From NCBI RefSeq assembly GCF_947036865.1, contig NZ_CAMQSF010000033.1, forward strand, positions 1-41,038: a stretch of 41,038 nt of DNA. Direction: 5' to 3'. The stretch is from an uncultured Caulobacter sp. (lineage in GTDB: Bacteria > Pseudomonadota > Alphaproteobacteria > Caulobacterales > Caulobacteraceae). Shown here piece by piece: positions 1-7,220 of this stretch. The notes below the pieces were generated by a model. The model did no database searches and was not told the DNA's origin. It saw nothing but the letters and a program-made list of their open reading frames with translations. The position numbers and the translations under genes were made by a program. Every line of letters starts with the position of its first letter. The stretch's first letter is position 1.

Positions 1-1
1 C

Positions 2-454
2 TCGGCCCACGCGCCGATGACCCTGGCCGCGCCGGGCGCCCAGGCCGCGCCTGTGCTGGCCTCGTTCGACGATGTGCTCAAGCTGATCGCCGAGAAGCGC
101 GACATCGGGCTGCGCCTGGACGTCGAGCAATATGTCCGGCCGATCAGCTTCCGGCCCGGGGCCATCACCTTCGAGGCCGCGCCCGGCGCGCCCGGAAATC
201 TCGCCGGCCGTCTGGTCCGGGCGCTGAAGGAATGGACCGGCCAGCCCTGGCTGGTGGCCGCCGAGGGCGGCGGCGGGGCCGAGAGCCTGATGGAGCGCCA
301 GAAGCGCGAGGAGCGCGAGGCGCTGGAGGCGATCAAGTCCGACCCCTTCGTCGCCTCGGTGCTGGCGGCCTTTCCGGGCGCGGAGATCGTCGAGATCCGC
401 AAGATGCTGACGCCCGAGACCCCGCCGCTGGAGCCGGACGAGGAAGAGGGATAG
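2..454 (+). CDS. dnaX: DNA polymerase III subunit gamma/tau, C-terminal end (5' partial)
   Basis: The frame is open from the left window edge, so only about the last 150 residues of the protein are present. DnaX is the clamp-loader subunit of the DNA polymerase III holoenzyme, and its tau tail contacts the polymerase and the replicative helicase. The visible part starts with an Ala/Pro-rich linker and continues into the compact C-terminal domain of alphaproteobacterial DnaX, with the segments FDDVLKLIAEKRDIGLRL, ALKEWTGQPWLV and DPFVASVLAAFPGAEIVEIR. It ends on a Glu/Asp-rich tail. The next gene is a YbaB/EbfC protein and then recR, the very common bacterial order dnaX-ybaB-recR, which supports the call independently. 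The ATPase and zinc-binding domains lie outside the window and cannot be assessed. Confidence 0.88.
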   Translation, partial: SAHAPMTLAAPGAQAAPVLASFDDVLKLIAEKRDIGLRLDVEQYVRPISFRPGAITFEAAPGAPGNLAGRLVRALKEWTGQPWLVAAEGGGGAESLMERQKREEREALEAIKSDPFVASVLAAFPGAEIVEIRKMLTPETPPLEPDEEEG

Positions 455-463
455 GCCTGGAAT

Positions 464-491
464 TCTCCCTTCCCCTTCGATGGGGGAGGGA
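464..491. repeat. C-rich/G-rich hairpin between dnaX and ybaB
   Basis: A short imperfect inverted repeat (TCCCTTCCCC, loop TTCGAT, GGGGGAGGGA, with one G-T type pair) lies nine bases past the dnaX stop. It resembles the CTCCCCC/GGGGGAG hairpins at 8139-8167 and 34258-34372. No T-run follows, so it may be a weak attenuator, a relic of that repeat family, or part of the ybaB leader. Confidence 0.4.
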
Positions 492-512
492 ACTCGAGTT
501 GGAGATTGAGCG

Positions 513-842
513 ATGAAAGACCTCGGCGGCCTGATGAAGCAGGCCCAGGCCATGCAGCAGAAACTCGCCGACGCCCAGACGCGGCTGGCCGCGACGACCG
601 TCGACGGCACCTCGGGCGGGGGCATGGTCACCGTCACGCTGATGGGCAATGGCGAGCTCGTCCGGGTGCTGATGGACGAAAGCCTGGTCCAGCCGGGCGA
701 GGGCGAGGTGATCGCCGACCTGATCATCGCCGCCCACGCCGACGCCAAGAAGAAGCTCGACGCCAAGCAGGCCGAGCTGATGCAGGAGGCCGCGGGTCCG
801 ATGGCGGGCTTGATGGGCGGCCTGCCGGGGATGAAGTTCTAG
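513..842 (+). CDS. YbaB/EbfC family nucleoid-associated protein
   Basis: This 109-residue protein has the full length of the YbaB/EbfC family, small dimeric DNA-binding proteins that coat the nucleoid and bridge DNA. Visible family features are the amphipathic N-terminal helix (MKDLGGLMKQAQAMQQKL), the central strand region with VDGTSGGGMVTVTLMGNGELVRVLMDESL, and the C-terminal helix DLIIAAHADAKKKLDAKQAELMQEAAG followed by a Gly/Met-rich tail (MAGLMGGLPGMKF). The ATG at 513 is preceded by a GGAG-type ribosome site about ten bases upstream. It sits between dnaX and recR, the classic recombination/replication context of this family, though the phenotype of such genes is usually mild. The family assignment is secure; the exact cellular role is not. 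Confidence 0.93.
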   Translation: MKDLGGLMKQAQAMQQKLADAQTRLAATTVDGTSGGGMVTVTLMGNGELVRVLMDESLVQPGEGEVIADLIIAAHADAKKKLDAKQAELMQEAAGPMAGLMGGLPGMKF

Positions 843-869
843 AACCTCGTCAACCTAGGGAGGGGTGTC

Positions 870-1298
870 ATGCGTGGTGTGGGTTTGGCCGGGATCGGCG
901 TGATCCTGGCCTTGATCGTGGCGATGCTGGTGGGCTGGCCCAGCTACAACGTCTATGCCGCGCGCAAGCACGGCGAGGCCGAGCTGGCCCGGGCCAGCCA
1001 GAACCGGCAGGTGCGCGTCCAGGAGGCGCTCGCCAAGTTCGAGGCCGCCGACTACGATGCCAAGGCCGAGGTCCGGCGGGCCCAGGGCGTGGCCCAGGCC
1101 AACAAGATCATCGCCGAGAGCCTGGGCGGCCCCGAGGGCTATCTGCGCTGGCGCTATATCGAGATGCTGCAGGAAACCTCGTCTCAGGGCGGCCACCAGG
1201 TGATCTACATCCCGACCGAGGCCGGCCTGCCGATCCTGGAAGCCGGCCGCCGCGCCCAGGCCCTGCCGCGTCCCGACGCGGACAAGAAGAAGGACTGA
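870..1298 (+). CDS. Small membrane-anchored protein resembling the C-terminal helix of SPFH/prohibitin proteins
   Basis: A 142-residue protein with one N-terminal transmembrane helix (about residues 5-25), then a long charged helical region (ELARASQNRQVRVQEALAKFEAADYDAKAEVRRAQGVAQANKIIAESL) and a C-terminal segment GYLRWRYIEMLQE. The pattern 'AEVRRAQGVAQANKIIAESL...YLRWRYIEML' is what one sees after the SPFH domain in HflC/stomatin/prohibitin-like proteins, but the SPFH domain itself is absent. A strong GGGAGGGG ribosome site precedes the ATG. Its TGA stop shares one base with the recR start (TGATG), so the two are probably translationally coupled. I infer an inner-membrane oligomerising protein; substrate and function are unknown. 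Confidence 0.75.
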   Translation: MRGVGLAGIGVILALIVAMLVGWPSYNVYAARKHGEAELARASQNRQVRVQEALAKFEAADYDAKAEVRRAQGVAQANKIIAESLGGPEGYLRWRYIEMLQETSSQGGHQVIYIPTEAGLPILEAGRRAQALPRPDADKKKD

Positions 1299-1900
1299 TG
1301 GCCGCCTCCGCCGGACCCGAGATCGAGCGCCTGATCGCCCTGCTGTCGAAGCTGCCGGGCCTTGGACCACGCTCGGGCCGGCGGGCGGCGCTGGCGCTGT
1401 TGAAGAAGCGCGACACGCTGCTGGCGCCGCTGGCCGACGCCCTGGCCCAGGCCCAGGCGAAGGTCCGGACCTGCTCCGTGTGCGGCTCGCTGGACGTCAC
1501 CGACCCCTGCGCCATCTGCGCCGACGCCACGCGCGACGCCCGCCTGATCTGCGTGGTCGAGGAGGTCGGCTCGGTCTGGGCCATGGAGCGGGGCGGGTCG
1601 TTTCGCGGGCGCTACCACGTGCTGGGCGGCCTGCTGTCGGCCCTCGACGGCGTCGGCCCGGAGGCCTTGCGGATCGGCGAGCTGGTCGCGCGCGTCGGGG
1701 AGGGCGCCGTGGCCGAGGTGATCCTGGCCCTGCCGGCCACGGTCGACGGCCAGACGACCGCCCACTACATCGCCGACCGGCTGGCGGGGACGCGGGTTCC
1801 GGTGACCATGCTGGCGCGCGGCGTGCCGGTCGGCGGCGATCTCGACTGGCTGGACGACGGCACCATCGCCCAGGCCTTGCGCGCCCGGCGCCCGGCCTGA
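1298..1900 (+). CDS. recR: Recombination protein RecR
   Basis: RecR acts with RecF and RecO to load RecA onto SSB-coated single-stranded DNA at gaps. The 200-residue length is typical. In order it shows the N-terminal helix-hairpin-helix (SKLPGLGPRSGRRAALALL, residues 17-35), a C4 zinc finger with Cys59, Cys62, Cys71 and Cys74, a Toprim domain from about residue 80 (LICVVEEVGSVWAMERGGSFRGRYHVLGG), and the C-terminal segment VTMLARGVPVGGDLDWLDDGTIAQAL. The start at 1298 overlaps the preceding stop by one base and gives the conventional N-terminus. The frame stays open far upstream, but that is a GC-rich artefact overlapping two other genes. Confidence 0.97.
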   Translation: MAASAGPEIERLIALLSKLPGLGPRSGRRAALALLKKRDTLLAPLADALAQAQAKVRTCSVCGSLDVTDPCAICADATRDARLICVVEEVGSVWAMERGGSFRGRYHVLGGLLSALDGVGPEALRIGELVARVGEGAVAEVILALPATVDGQTTAHYIADRLAGTRVPVTMLARGVPVGGDLDWLDDGTIAQALRARRPA

Positions 1901-2010
1901 GACCAAAGCGCGCGCCGACGCGCTCCGGGTGCTGACAACCGTCGTCCCGCGTGCCAGCTTGCCATGGCCGCGCTTGGCGATCCCCGCCGCGCGCGCGGAG
2001 GGACCGCACC

Positions 2011-2163
2011 ATGAGCACGCCGGAAGACAAGTCGCCCGAAGCCGAAACCGAAGCCCCGCACGTCGCCAAGGTCGGCGTGGTCGACAAGGGCCACAACGTC
2101 ACCAGCTTCAACGACGAGCCGATCAACGGCCTGATCGCCGACCTCGCCGACGGCGACGCCTGA
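2011..2163 (+). CDS. Small acidic hypothetical protein (50 residues)
   Basis: A short ORF beginning MSTPEDKSPEAETEAPHVAK and continuing with VGVVDKGHNVTSFNDEPINGLIADLADGDA. The ATG at 2011 is preceded by a good GGAGGGA ribosome site (about 1997-2003), which decides this start over an upstream in-frame ATG at 1951. The acidic, disordered N-terminus followed by a short ordered-looking segment is unlike random GC-rich frames, so I regard it as a real small gene. It lies alone between recR and rmuC. I do not recognise a family and can give no function. Confidence 0.6.
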   Translation: MSTPEDKSPEAETEAPHVAKVGVVDKGHNVTSFNDEPINGLIADLADGDA

Positions 2164-2230
2164 TCACGGCGGCGGCCGGGCGGGGCCTGGCCGCCTTTCG
2201 CTCGGCCTCGACTCCGGCTAAGAACGGAGC

Positions 2231-3505
2231 ATGAACTTCGCCGACCCCTTCCTGATCCTGGCCATCGTCTTCGCCCTGGCCGCCGCCGCCTGCGCGCTGT
2301 GGGCGATCAGCGCCCAGCGGCGCGCCGCCAAGGCCGAGGCCCAGGCGTGGATGCTGAACGAGAAGGTCGCCCAGGGCGAGGAGCGCCTGCGCCTCCTCGA
2401 GGACCAGTCGGCCACCCAGATCGAACTGATCAAGGCCCAGGCCGCCCAGAGCGCCAACGCCATCGCCGAGCAGCTGATCAAGCGCGCCGACGAGAACGCC
2501 AAGAGCCGCGAACGGCTGGCGGAGGCCCGGCTGGAGGCCCAGCTGAAGCCCGTCGCCGAGACCCTGGCCAAGTTCGAGGCCCAGGTCACCGCCGTCGAGA
2601 AGGCCCGCGCCGAGGAGACCGGCGGTTTGAAGGCCCAGATCAGCGCGCTGCTGGAAGCCTCCACCGCCACCCAGGCCGAGGCCCGCAAGCTGTCGGCCGC
2701 CCTGCGTCGCGGGGCGGGCGTACAGGGCCGCTGGGGCGAGCAGATGCTGCGCAACGTGCTGGAAATGGCGGGCCTGAAGCACGGTATCGACTTCACCGAG
2801 CAGGTCCAGCTGGACAGCGGCCGCCTGCGCCCCGACGTCGTGGTGCGCATGCCGCGCAACGCCGCCTTCGTGATCGACGCCAAGTGCTCGCTGACCGCCT
2901 ATCTCGAGGCCCAGGACGCCGGCGACGATCTGGCGCGCGAGGCCGCCTATGTGCGGCACACGGCCAGCCTGCGCGGCCATGTCCAGCAGTTGTCGGCCAA
3001 GGCCTATTGGGACGCGCTGGAGGTCTCGCCCGATTTCGTGACCATGTTCGTGCCGGGCGACGGGATCCTGGCGGCGGCTCTGGAGCGCGCGCCCGAGCTG
3101 ATGACCGAGGCCATGGAGAAGCGGGTGATCATCGCCACGCCGTCGACGCTGTTCGCGCTGTGCAAGGCGGTCGCCTATGGGTGGCGGGCCGAGGATCAGG
3201 CCAAGAACGCCGTCGAGGTCGCCGCCCTGGGCCGCGAGCTCTACAAGCGCATAGCCGACATGGGGGGTCACGTGGCCGGGGTCGGGCGGTCGCTGTCGGC
3301 GGCGGTCGACAAGTACAACGCCTTCGTCGGCTCGCTGGAGAGCCGCGTCCTCCCCAAGGCGCGCGAGTTCGAGAAGCTGAAGGTCGACCACGGCGGCAAG
3401 CCCATGGACGAGCTGGACGCCATCGAGACGGCCGTGCGGCCGGTGACCAAGCTGGAGGTGGAGCAATCTCCCACCTTGACGCTCGGAAATGACGCGCCTA
3501 CCTGA
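2231..3505 (+). CDS. rmuC: DNA recombination protein RmuC
   Basis: RmuC-family proteins limit rearrangements at inverted repeats and carry a PD-(D/E)XK nuclease-like fold; the biochemical activity is still poorly defined. This 424-residue protein has the family architecture: a single N-terminal transmembrane helix (about residues 7-27), a long Ala/Glu/Lys-rich coiled coil (about 30-170, e.g. [20 protein letters not shown]), then the conserved RmuC domain starting [20 protein letters not shown], with the nuclease-like core [20 protein letters not shown] and the segment [17 protein letters not shown]. The ATG at 2231 follows an ACGGAGC ribosome site. Only eight bases separate its stop from def, suggesting cotranscription. 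Confidence 0.95.
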   Translation: MNFADPFLILAIVFALAAAACALWAISAQRRAAKAEAQAWMLNEKVAQGEERLRLLEDQSATQIELIKAQAAQSANAIAEQLIKRADENAKSRERLAEARLEAQLKPVAETLAKFEAQVTAVEKARAEETGGLKAQISALLEASTATQAEARKLSAALRRGAGVQGRWGEQMLRNVLEMAGLKHGIDFTEQVQLDSGRLRPDVVVRMPRNAAFVIDAKCSLTAYLEAQDAGDDLAREAAYVRHTASLRGHVQQLSAKAYWDALEVSPDFVTMFVPGDGILAAALERAPELMTEAMEKRVIIATPSTLFALCKAVAYGWRAEDQAKNAVEVAALGRELYKRIADMGGHVAGVGRSLSAAVDKYNAFVGSLESRVLPKAREFEKLKVDHGGKPMDELDAIETAVRPVTKLEVEQSPTLTLGNDAPT

Positions 3506-3513
3506 CCAGCATC

Positions 3514-4035
3514 ATGGCTCTCCGTCGCATCCTCACCGTCGATAACGCCGCCGACCTGGCGATCCTCAAGAAGGTTTCCACCCCGGTGGAGGCCGTCACC
3601 GACGACCTGCGCGCCCTGATGGACGACATGCTGGAGACCATGTACGCCGCGCCGGGCATCGGCCTGGCCGCCGTGCAGATCGGCGAGCCGATCCGCGTCA
3701 TCGTCATGGACCTGGCCCGCGAGGGCGAGGAGCCGGCCCCGCGCTACTTCGTCAATCCCGAGATCCTGGCGCGCTCCGAGGAGCTGCAAGGCTACGAGGA
3801 AGGCTGCCTGTCGGTGCCGGAATATTTCGACGACGTTGAGCGTCCGTCGAAGGTGACGATCCGCTACCTGAACTATCAGGGCGAGACCGTCGTCGAGGAG
3901 GCCGAGGGCCTTTACGCCGTCTGCATCCAGCACGAGATGGACCACCTGGAAGGCGTCCTGTTCATCGACCACCTCTCGCGCCTGCGCCGCGACCGGGCCA
4001 TCGCCAAGGTGAAGAAGGCGCGCCGCGCGGCCTAG
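3514..4035 (+). CDS. def: Peptide deformylase
   Basis: This enzyme removes the formyl group from the N-terminal formyl-Met of nascent proteins, using a bound Fe(II)-type metal. All three catalytic motifs are present and intact: GIGLAAVQ (residues 48-55), EGCLS (96-100, metal ligand Cys98) and HEMDH (140-144, two metal-binding His and the catalytic Glu). The length of 173 residues is typical. It lies eight bases after rmuC. Its usual partner fmt, which adds the formyl group, is present 5 kb away on the other strand (8909-9835) rather than adjacent, with the dapE-glsA block and the small-gene patch in between. Confidence 0.98.
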   Translation: MALRRILTVDNAADLAILKKVSTPVEAVTDDLRALMDDMLETMYAAPGIGLAAVQIGEPIRVIVMDLAREGEEPAPRYFVNPEILARSEELQGYEEGCLSVPEYFDDVERPSKVTIRYLNYQGETVVEEAEGLYAVCIQHEMDHLEGVLFIDHLSRLRRDRAIAKVKKARRAA

Positions 4036-4072
4036 GGGCTGCGGGTTCAACCCCGGGAATTCAAAAAGTTAG

Positions 4073-4188
4073 CCGTCATCCCGCGCTTCATGCGCGGGAC
4101 CCATTTGTCCGCCGCACGCGCGGAGCGGAATGGAGCGCTCACGCGCCAGCTGAACCATGGGTCCCGCGCATGAAGCGCGGGATGACGG
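4073..4188. repeat. 32-base perfect inverted repeat with 52-base spacer, downstream of def
   Basis: The left arm (4073-4104, starting CCGTCATCCCGCGCTTCATG) and the right arm (4157-4188) are exact reverse complements over 32 bases. Each arm also contains its own small palindrome around CGCGCTTCATGCGCG. The 286-base gap from 4036 to 4320 otherwise holds a small hairpin near 4213-4229 (CCTTCTC...GAGAAGG) and two copies of AGAGATTTAA (4253 and 4303); I see no gene in it. The element looks like a dispersed REP/MITE-type intergenic sequence and could fold into a long cruciform at the def 3' end. Confidence 0.8.
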
Positions 4189-4320
4189 GAGTGTTTGTGT
4201 GAAGTGAGAAACCCTTCTCCCCGAGAAGGAGCCCTGCACGCTGCGGCCTCCAAGAGATTTAAGGCTCGCCCCCGACGCGGCGGTCGGCTTGCGGTCCTTC
4301 TCAGAGATTTAAATGGTCTG

Positions 4321-4524
4321 CTATGCGGCTAGAATTTCGATGCCGATCAAGCGGCCATTGGCGTCGAAATCGAGCACGACATCTGGCCCTGCATAGCCTT
4401 CGATTACTTCATCCAGCGGAATACTATTCGCGACACATCCCCACGTCCCTCGCCCAGGATGGTCGGGCAAGGTGAGGTAGGATGCATTGGCGAAGATGTC
4501 GCAGACTAGTTTGACGCCTGCCAT
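4321..4524 (-). CDS. DUF2283 domain-containing small protein
   Basis: A 67-residue protein, MAGVKLVCDIFANASYLTLP at its start and PDVVLDFDANGRLIGIEILAA at its end. The pattern 'VVLDFDANGRLIGIEIL' is the hallmark of the DUF2283 family, small proteins of unknown function often found in variable regions and near toxin-antitoxin-type genes. The ATG is preceded on the minus strand by AAGGGAG, a good ribosome site. Base composition is noticeably lower in G+C (52-55% in the lines I counted) than its neighbours. It lies 68 bases downstream of another small minus-strand gene, so the two may form one transcript. No function can be assigned. Confidence 0.75.
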   Translation of the reverse strand: MAGVKLVCDIFANASYLTLPDHPGRGTWGCVANSIPLDEVIEGYAGPDVVLDFDANGRLIGIEILAA

Positions 4525-4592
4525 TCGATCGCACTCCCTTACTCGGCCTTAGGCCACATAATCGCGTAACCGGTCGCCGCCTCGGCTGACTT

Positions 4593-4871
4593 TCAGTAGC
4601 CTAACGCCTGCACGTAGGCGCGGATTGCAGAGGCGACGACCAGCGCACGAGCACGGATGCCCGGAGCAGGGTCGAGCCCCATTTGCTCAACTTCGACCGA
4701 CATCAGGTAATCTGCTACGGCATCGTCCGACCTGCCGTTGACGATCTGCCCAGCGGCGCTGAGGAGATAGGTGTCATACTCATCCGCCGGCACGCCAGCA
4801 CCGATGGGGTTCCAGTCGCGCTGACCGATTTCGCGCAGCGGTTCCAGCTTGATTTTCGGATGCCAAGCCAT
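4593..4871 (-). CDS. Small hypothetical protein (92 residues)
   Basis: The protein starts MAWHPKIKLEPLREIGQRDW and contains DEYDTYLLSAAGQI, DDAVADYLMSVEVEQMGL and a C-terminal helix ALVVASAIRAYVQALGY. The arrangement 'WDPIG...DEYDxYL...ADYL..VE.E.MGL' recurs in a family of uncharacterised bacterial proteins that I recognise by pattern but cannot name. It has no signal peptide and no transmembrane helix. It lies upstream of the DUF2283 gene on the same strand in a lower-GC patch bracketed by palindromic repeats, suggesting a recently acquired or weakly ameliorated pair. An immunity or antitoxin-like role is conceivable, but nothing in the sequence shows it. Confidence 0.65.
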   Translation of the reverse strand: MAWHPKIKLEPLREIGQRDWNPIGAGVPADEYDTYLLSAAGQIVNGRSDDAVADYLMSVEVEQMGLDPAPGIRARALVVASAIRAYVQALGY

Positions 4872-4928
4872 GCAATCACGCTACGCACTCCAACGCCCTC
4901 AATCCACCATTGCGGACCTTGAAGACCG

Positions 4929-5030
4929 TGCGTCCTTCGAGGCGCGCTCAGGAGCGCGCACCTCAGGATGAGGACTTCAGCATAAAGGCCCCTCATCCTG
5001 AGGCGCCCCGTAGGGGCCTCGAAGGACGCA
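4929..5030. repeat. Composite palindromic repeat (CTCAGGATGAGG type), copy 1
   Basis: Outer arms TGCGTCCTTCGAGGC (4929-4943) and its exact complement (5016-5030) enclose two inner arms, CCTCAGGATGAGG (4961-4973) and CCTCATCCTGAGG (4991-5003). Between these lie two small hairpins of variable sequence. A second copy with the same nested architecture is at 31707-31815. The conserved stems with variable loops suggest a mobile REP-like element maintained for its structure. It separates the small-gene patch from the cupin gene. Confidence 0.82.
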
Positions 5031-5069
5031 GGGCGTGTTCAGTTCATCACTTGGAACCGCCGACTCCCC

Positions 5070-5549
5070 CTACCGCGTCCGCCCCCGCGCCGTCTCATAC
5101 GGCGTCCCATCGCGCCGCCGGTAGGTCTCCTCCCCCTCCCGCAGCACCAGATCGATATCCGGATAGTCGCACCCGTCCTCCGCCGGCCTCCGCGACCCCA
5201 CCTCCAGCAGCACCGCCTCCCGGTCCGAGCGGTTCTGGAAGTGATGACCGTCCGCCACCCCGGCCTTGAAGCCCGCGCAGTCGCCGGCCCGTAGCACCGT
5301 CTCGCCGCCGGTCTCGACGAGGACGACCTCGCCCTCGACCACCCAGGTGAACTCGTCCTCGGCCGTGTGCCAGTGGCGCTGGCTGGACCAGACGCCGGGG
5401 GCCAGGCGCAGCAGGTTGACGCCGAACTGATCGAGCCCGACGGCGTCGCCCAGCTTGATCCGATGGCGCTTGAGGCAAGGTTCGTCGAACGGCGCGGGAT
5501 AGGCCGTGCCGATCCGGGTCGGGGCGCTGGCGATATCGATCTTGGGCAT
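5070..5549 (-). CDS. Cupin domain-containing protein
   Basis: A 159-residue single-cupin protein. Cupin motif 1 is visible as [20 protein letters not shown] (His59, His61 and Glu66 as probable metal ligands), and motif 2 as [18 protein letters not shown] (His102/103 region). These small cupins bind a divalent metal; members include sugar isomerases, dioxygenases and binding proteins, so the substrate cannot be inferred. The ATG at 5549 ([20 protein letters not shown]) was chosen because the upstream extension runs antisense through dapE. It is divergent from dapE with 51 bases between the two starts, so the two genes share a promoter region. Confidence 0.85.
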   Translation of the reverse strand: MPKIDIASAPTRIGTAYPAPFDEPCLKRHRIKLGDAVGLDQFGVNLLRLAPGVWSSQRHWHTAEDEFTWVVEGEVVLVETGGETVLRAGDCAGFKAGVADGHHFQNRSDREAVLLEVGSRRPAEDGCDYPDIDLVLREGEETYRRRDGTPYETARGRTR

Positions 5550-5600
5550 CGGTGGGCTCTGGGTTTGCGTCGGGCGGGAGGGAAGCCTAAAGCCAGGATC

Positions 5601-6761
5601 ATGACCAGCCCCGCGCCCGCTTCCGTCAGCATCGATCCTGTCGCGTTCGCCCAGGCCCTGATCCGCAGGCCCTCGGTGACCCCGGCCGACGCCGGCGCGA
5701 TGGACACGCTGCAGCGCCAGCTGGAAGCCCTGGGCTTTTCCTGCCGCCGGATGAAGTTCGGCGAGATCGAGAACCTCTACGCCCGGCGCGGGACGGCGCG
5801 GCCGAACCTCTGTTTCGCCGGCCATACCGACGTGGTGCCGGTCGGCGACGACGCCGCCTGGACCGCCGGCCCGTTCGAGGCCGAGATCAAGGATGGGGTG
5901 CTGTTCGGCCGGGGCGCCGTCGACATGAAGTCGGCGATCGCCGCCTTCGTCGCCGCCGCCGCCAAGATCCCCGACCACCCCGGCTCGCTCAGCTTCCTGA
6001 TCACCGGCGACGAGGAGGGCGTGGCCGAGGACGGCACCGTCAAGGTGGTCGAGGCCCTGGCCGCCGAGGGCGAGATCATCGACCATTGCATCGTCGGCGA
6101 GCCCACCTCGGCGAACTTGCTGGGCGACATGGTCAAGATCGGCCGGCGCGGCAGCATCAACGCCTGGCTCACGGTCGAGGGCCGCCAGGGCCACGTGGCC
6201 TATCCGCGCCGCGCGGCCAATCCCATCCCGGTGCTGGTCGACATCCTCTCGCGCCTCCAGGCCCGGGTGCTGGACGACGGGTACACCGGCTTCCAGCCGT
6301 CGAACCTGGAGGTGACCACGGTCGATGTCGGCAACACCGCCACCAATGTCATCCCCGCCTCGGCCAGGGCGCGGGTCAACATCCGCTTCAATCCGGCGCA
6401 CAAGGGCAAGGACCTGGCCGCCTGGATCGACCAGACGGCGAAGGCGGCGGCCGAGGGCTTCGACGGCCGCGTCGAGGTGGTCAGCAAGATCAGCGGCGAG
6501 GCCTTCCTGACCGAGCCCGGCGCCTTCACCGACGTGATCGTGGCGGCGGTGAGCGAGGCGACGGGCCGCGCGCCCGAACTCTCCACCACCGGCGGCACCA
6601 GCGACGCCCGGTTCATCCGCGCGCTCTGCCCCGTCGTCGAGTTCGGCCTGGTCGGTTCGACCATGCACCAGGTCGACGAGCGGGCGCCGGTCGAGGAGAT
6701 CCGCCAGCTGGCGCTCGCCTACGAGGCGCTGATCAAGCGCTACTTCAAGGCCTTCGCCTGA
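5601..6761 (+). CDS. dapE: Succinyl-diaminopimelate desuccinylase
   Basis: DapE hydrolyses N-succinyl-LL-2,6-diaminopimelate to LL-diaminopimelate and succinate, in the succinylase branch of lysine and peptidoglycan-precursor synthesis. It is a di-zinc M20 peptidase of 386 residues, the usual length. Metal-site motifs are clear: [10 protein letters not shown] (His75, Asp77), [14 protein letters not shown] (Asp108), GDEEG (catalytic Glu138, ligand Glu139) and VGEPTS. The C-terminal [14 protein letters not shown] and [14 protein letters not shown] segments are characteristic of DapE rather than ArgE. dapD, which makes the succinylated intermediate's precursor, is in this window at 10402-11247. 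The stop shares one base with the next start (TGATG). Confidence 0.97.
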   Translation: MTSPAPASVSIDPVAFAQALIRRPSVTPADAGAMDTLQRQLEALGFSCRRMKFGEIENLYARRGTARPNLCFAGHTDVVPVGDDAAWTAGPFEAEIKDGVLFGRGAVDMKSAIAAFVAAAAKIPDHPGSLSFLITGDEEGVAEDGTVKVVEALAAEGEIIDHCIVGEPTSANLLGDMVKIGRRGSINAWLTVEGRQGHVAYPRRAANPIPVLVDILSRLQARVLDDGYTGFQPSNLEVTTVDVGNTATNVIPASARARVNIRFNPAHKGKDLAAWIDQTAKAAAEGFDGRVEVVSKISGEAFLTEPGAFTDVIVAAVSEATGRAPELSTTGGTSDARFIRALCPVVEFGLVGSTMHQVDERAPVEEIRQLALAYEALIKRYFKAFA

Positions 6762-7201
6762 TGGGGCGGGCCGTCTTGGCGAGCTGGCCCTTCTGGGCCC
6801 TGGCCTCGGCGGTCTTCGCGGCCCTTACCGCGATCCTGGCCAAGATCGGCGTCGAGGGCGTCGGCTCGAACCTCGCCACCCTGGTGCGGACGGTGGTGAT
6901 CCTGGCCTTCGCGGCCCTCATCGTCACGGTGTCGGGCGAGTGGCGCGGGGCGGGCGAGATCGGCCGCCGTTCCTGGCTGTTCCTGGTGCTGTCGGGCCTG
7001 GCCACCGGGGCGTCGTGGCTGTGCTACTTCCGCGCCCTGAAGATCGGCGAGGCGGCCAAGGTCGCGCCCATCGACAAGTTGAGCGTGGTGTTCGTGGCGG
7101 TCATCGCCGCCCTGTTCCTGGGCGAGAAGCTGTCGCCGTTGAACTGGCTGGGCGTGGCCCTGATCGCCGCCGGCGCCGTGCTGGTCGCCCTGAGGGTTTG
7201 A
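6761..7201 (+). CDS. Half-size EamA/DMT-family transporter
   Basis: A 146-residue, strongly hydrophobic protein with about five transmembrane helices and a single EamA repeat. FWALASAVFAALTAILAKIG at the start and APIDKLSVVFVAVIAALFLGE plus LNWLGVALIAAGAVLVAL at the end are typical EamA signatures. Most EamA transporters have two such repeats (about 300 residues); single-repeat members of about 140 residues exist and are thought to dimerise. It is translationally coupled to dapE by a TGATG overlap, so an export or uptake role linked to amino acids is possible, but no substrate can be read from the sequence. Confidence 0.85.
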   Translation: MGRAVLASWPFWALASAVFAALTAILAKIGVEGVGSNLATLVRTVVILAFAALIVTVSGEWRGAGEIGRRSWLFLVLSGLATGASWLCYFRALKIGEAAKVAPIDKLSVVFVAVIAALFLGEKLSPLNWLGVALIAAGAVLVALRV

Positions 7202-7212
7202 GGGGGGGGGGG
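7202..7212 (+). repeat. Run of 11 G residues in the glsA translation-initiation region
   Basis: Immediately after the EamA stop (7199-7201) comes an uninterrupted G11 tract, then CGGATCCG and the glsA ATG at 7221. The G-run occupies the place of the ribosome-binding site, so changes in its length would alter spacing. Homopolymers this long are prone to replication slippage and to sequencing error. Confidence 0.8.
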
Positions 7213-7220
7213 CGGATCCG

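Noticed and set aside
506..1297. An upstream extension of the recR frame by more than 260 codons
   Set aside because: It overlaps ybaB and the small membrane protein gene in another frame and has shadow-type composition; RecR is complete from 1298.
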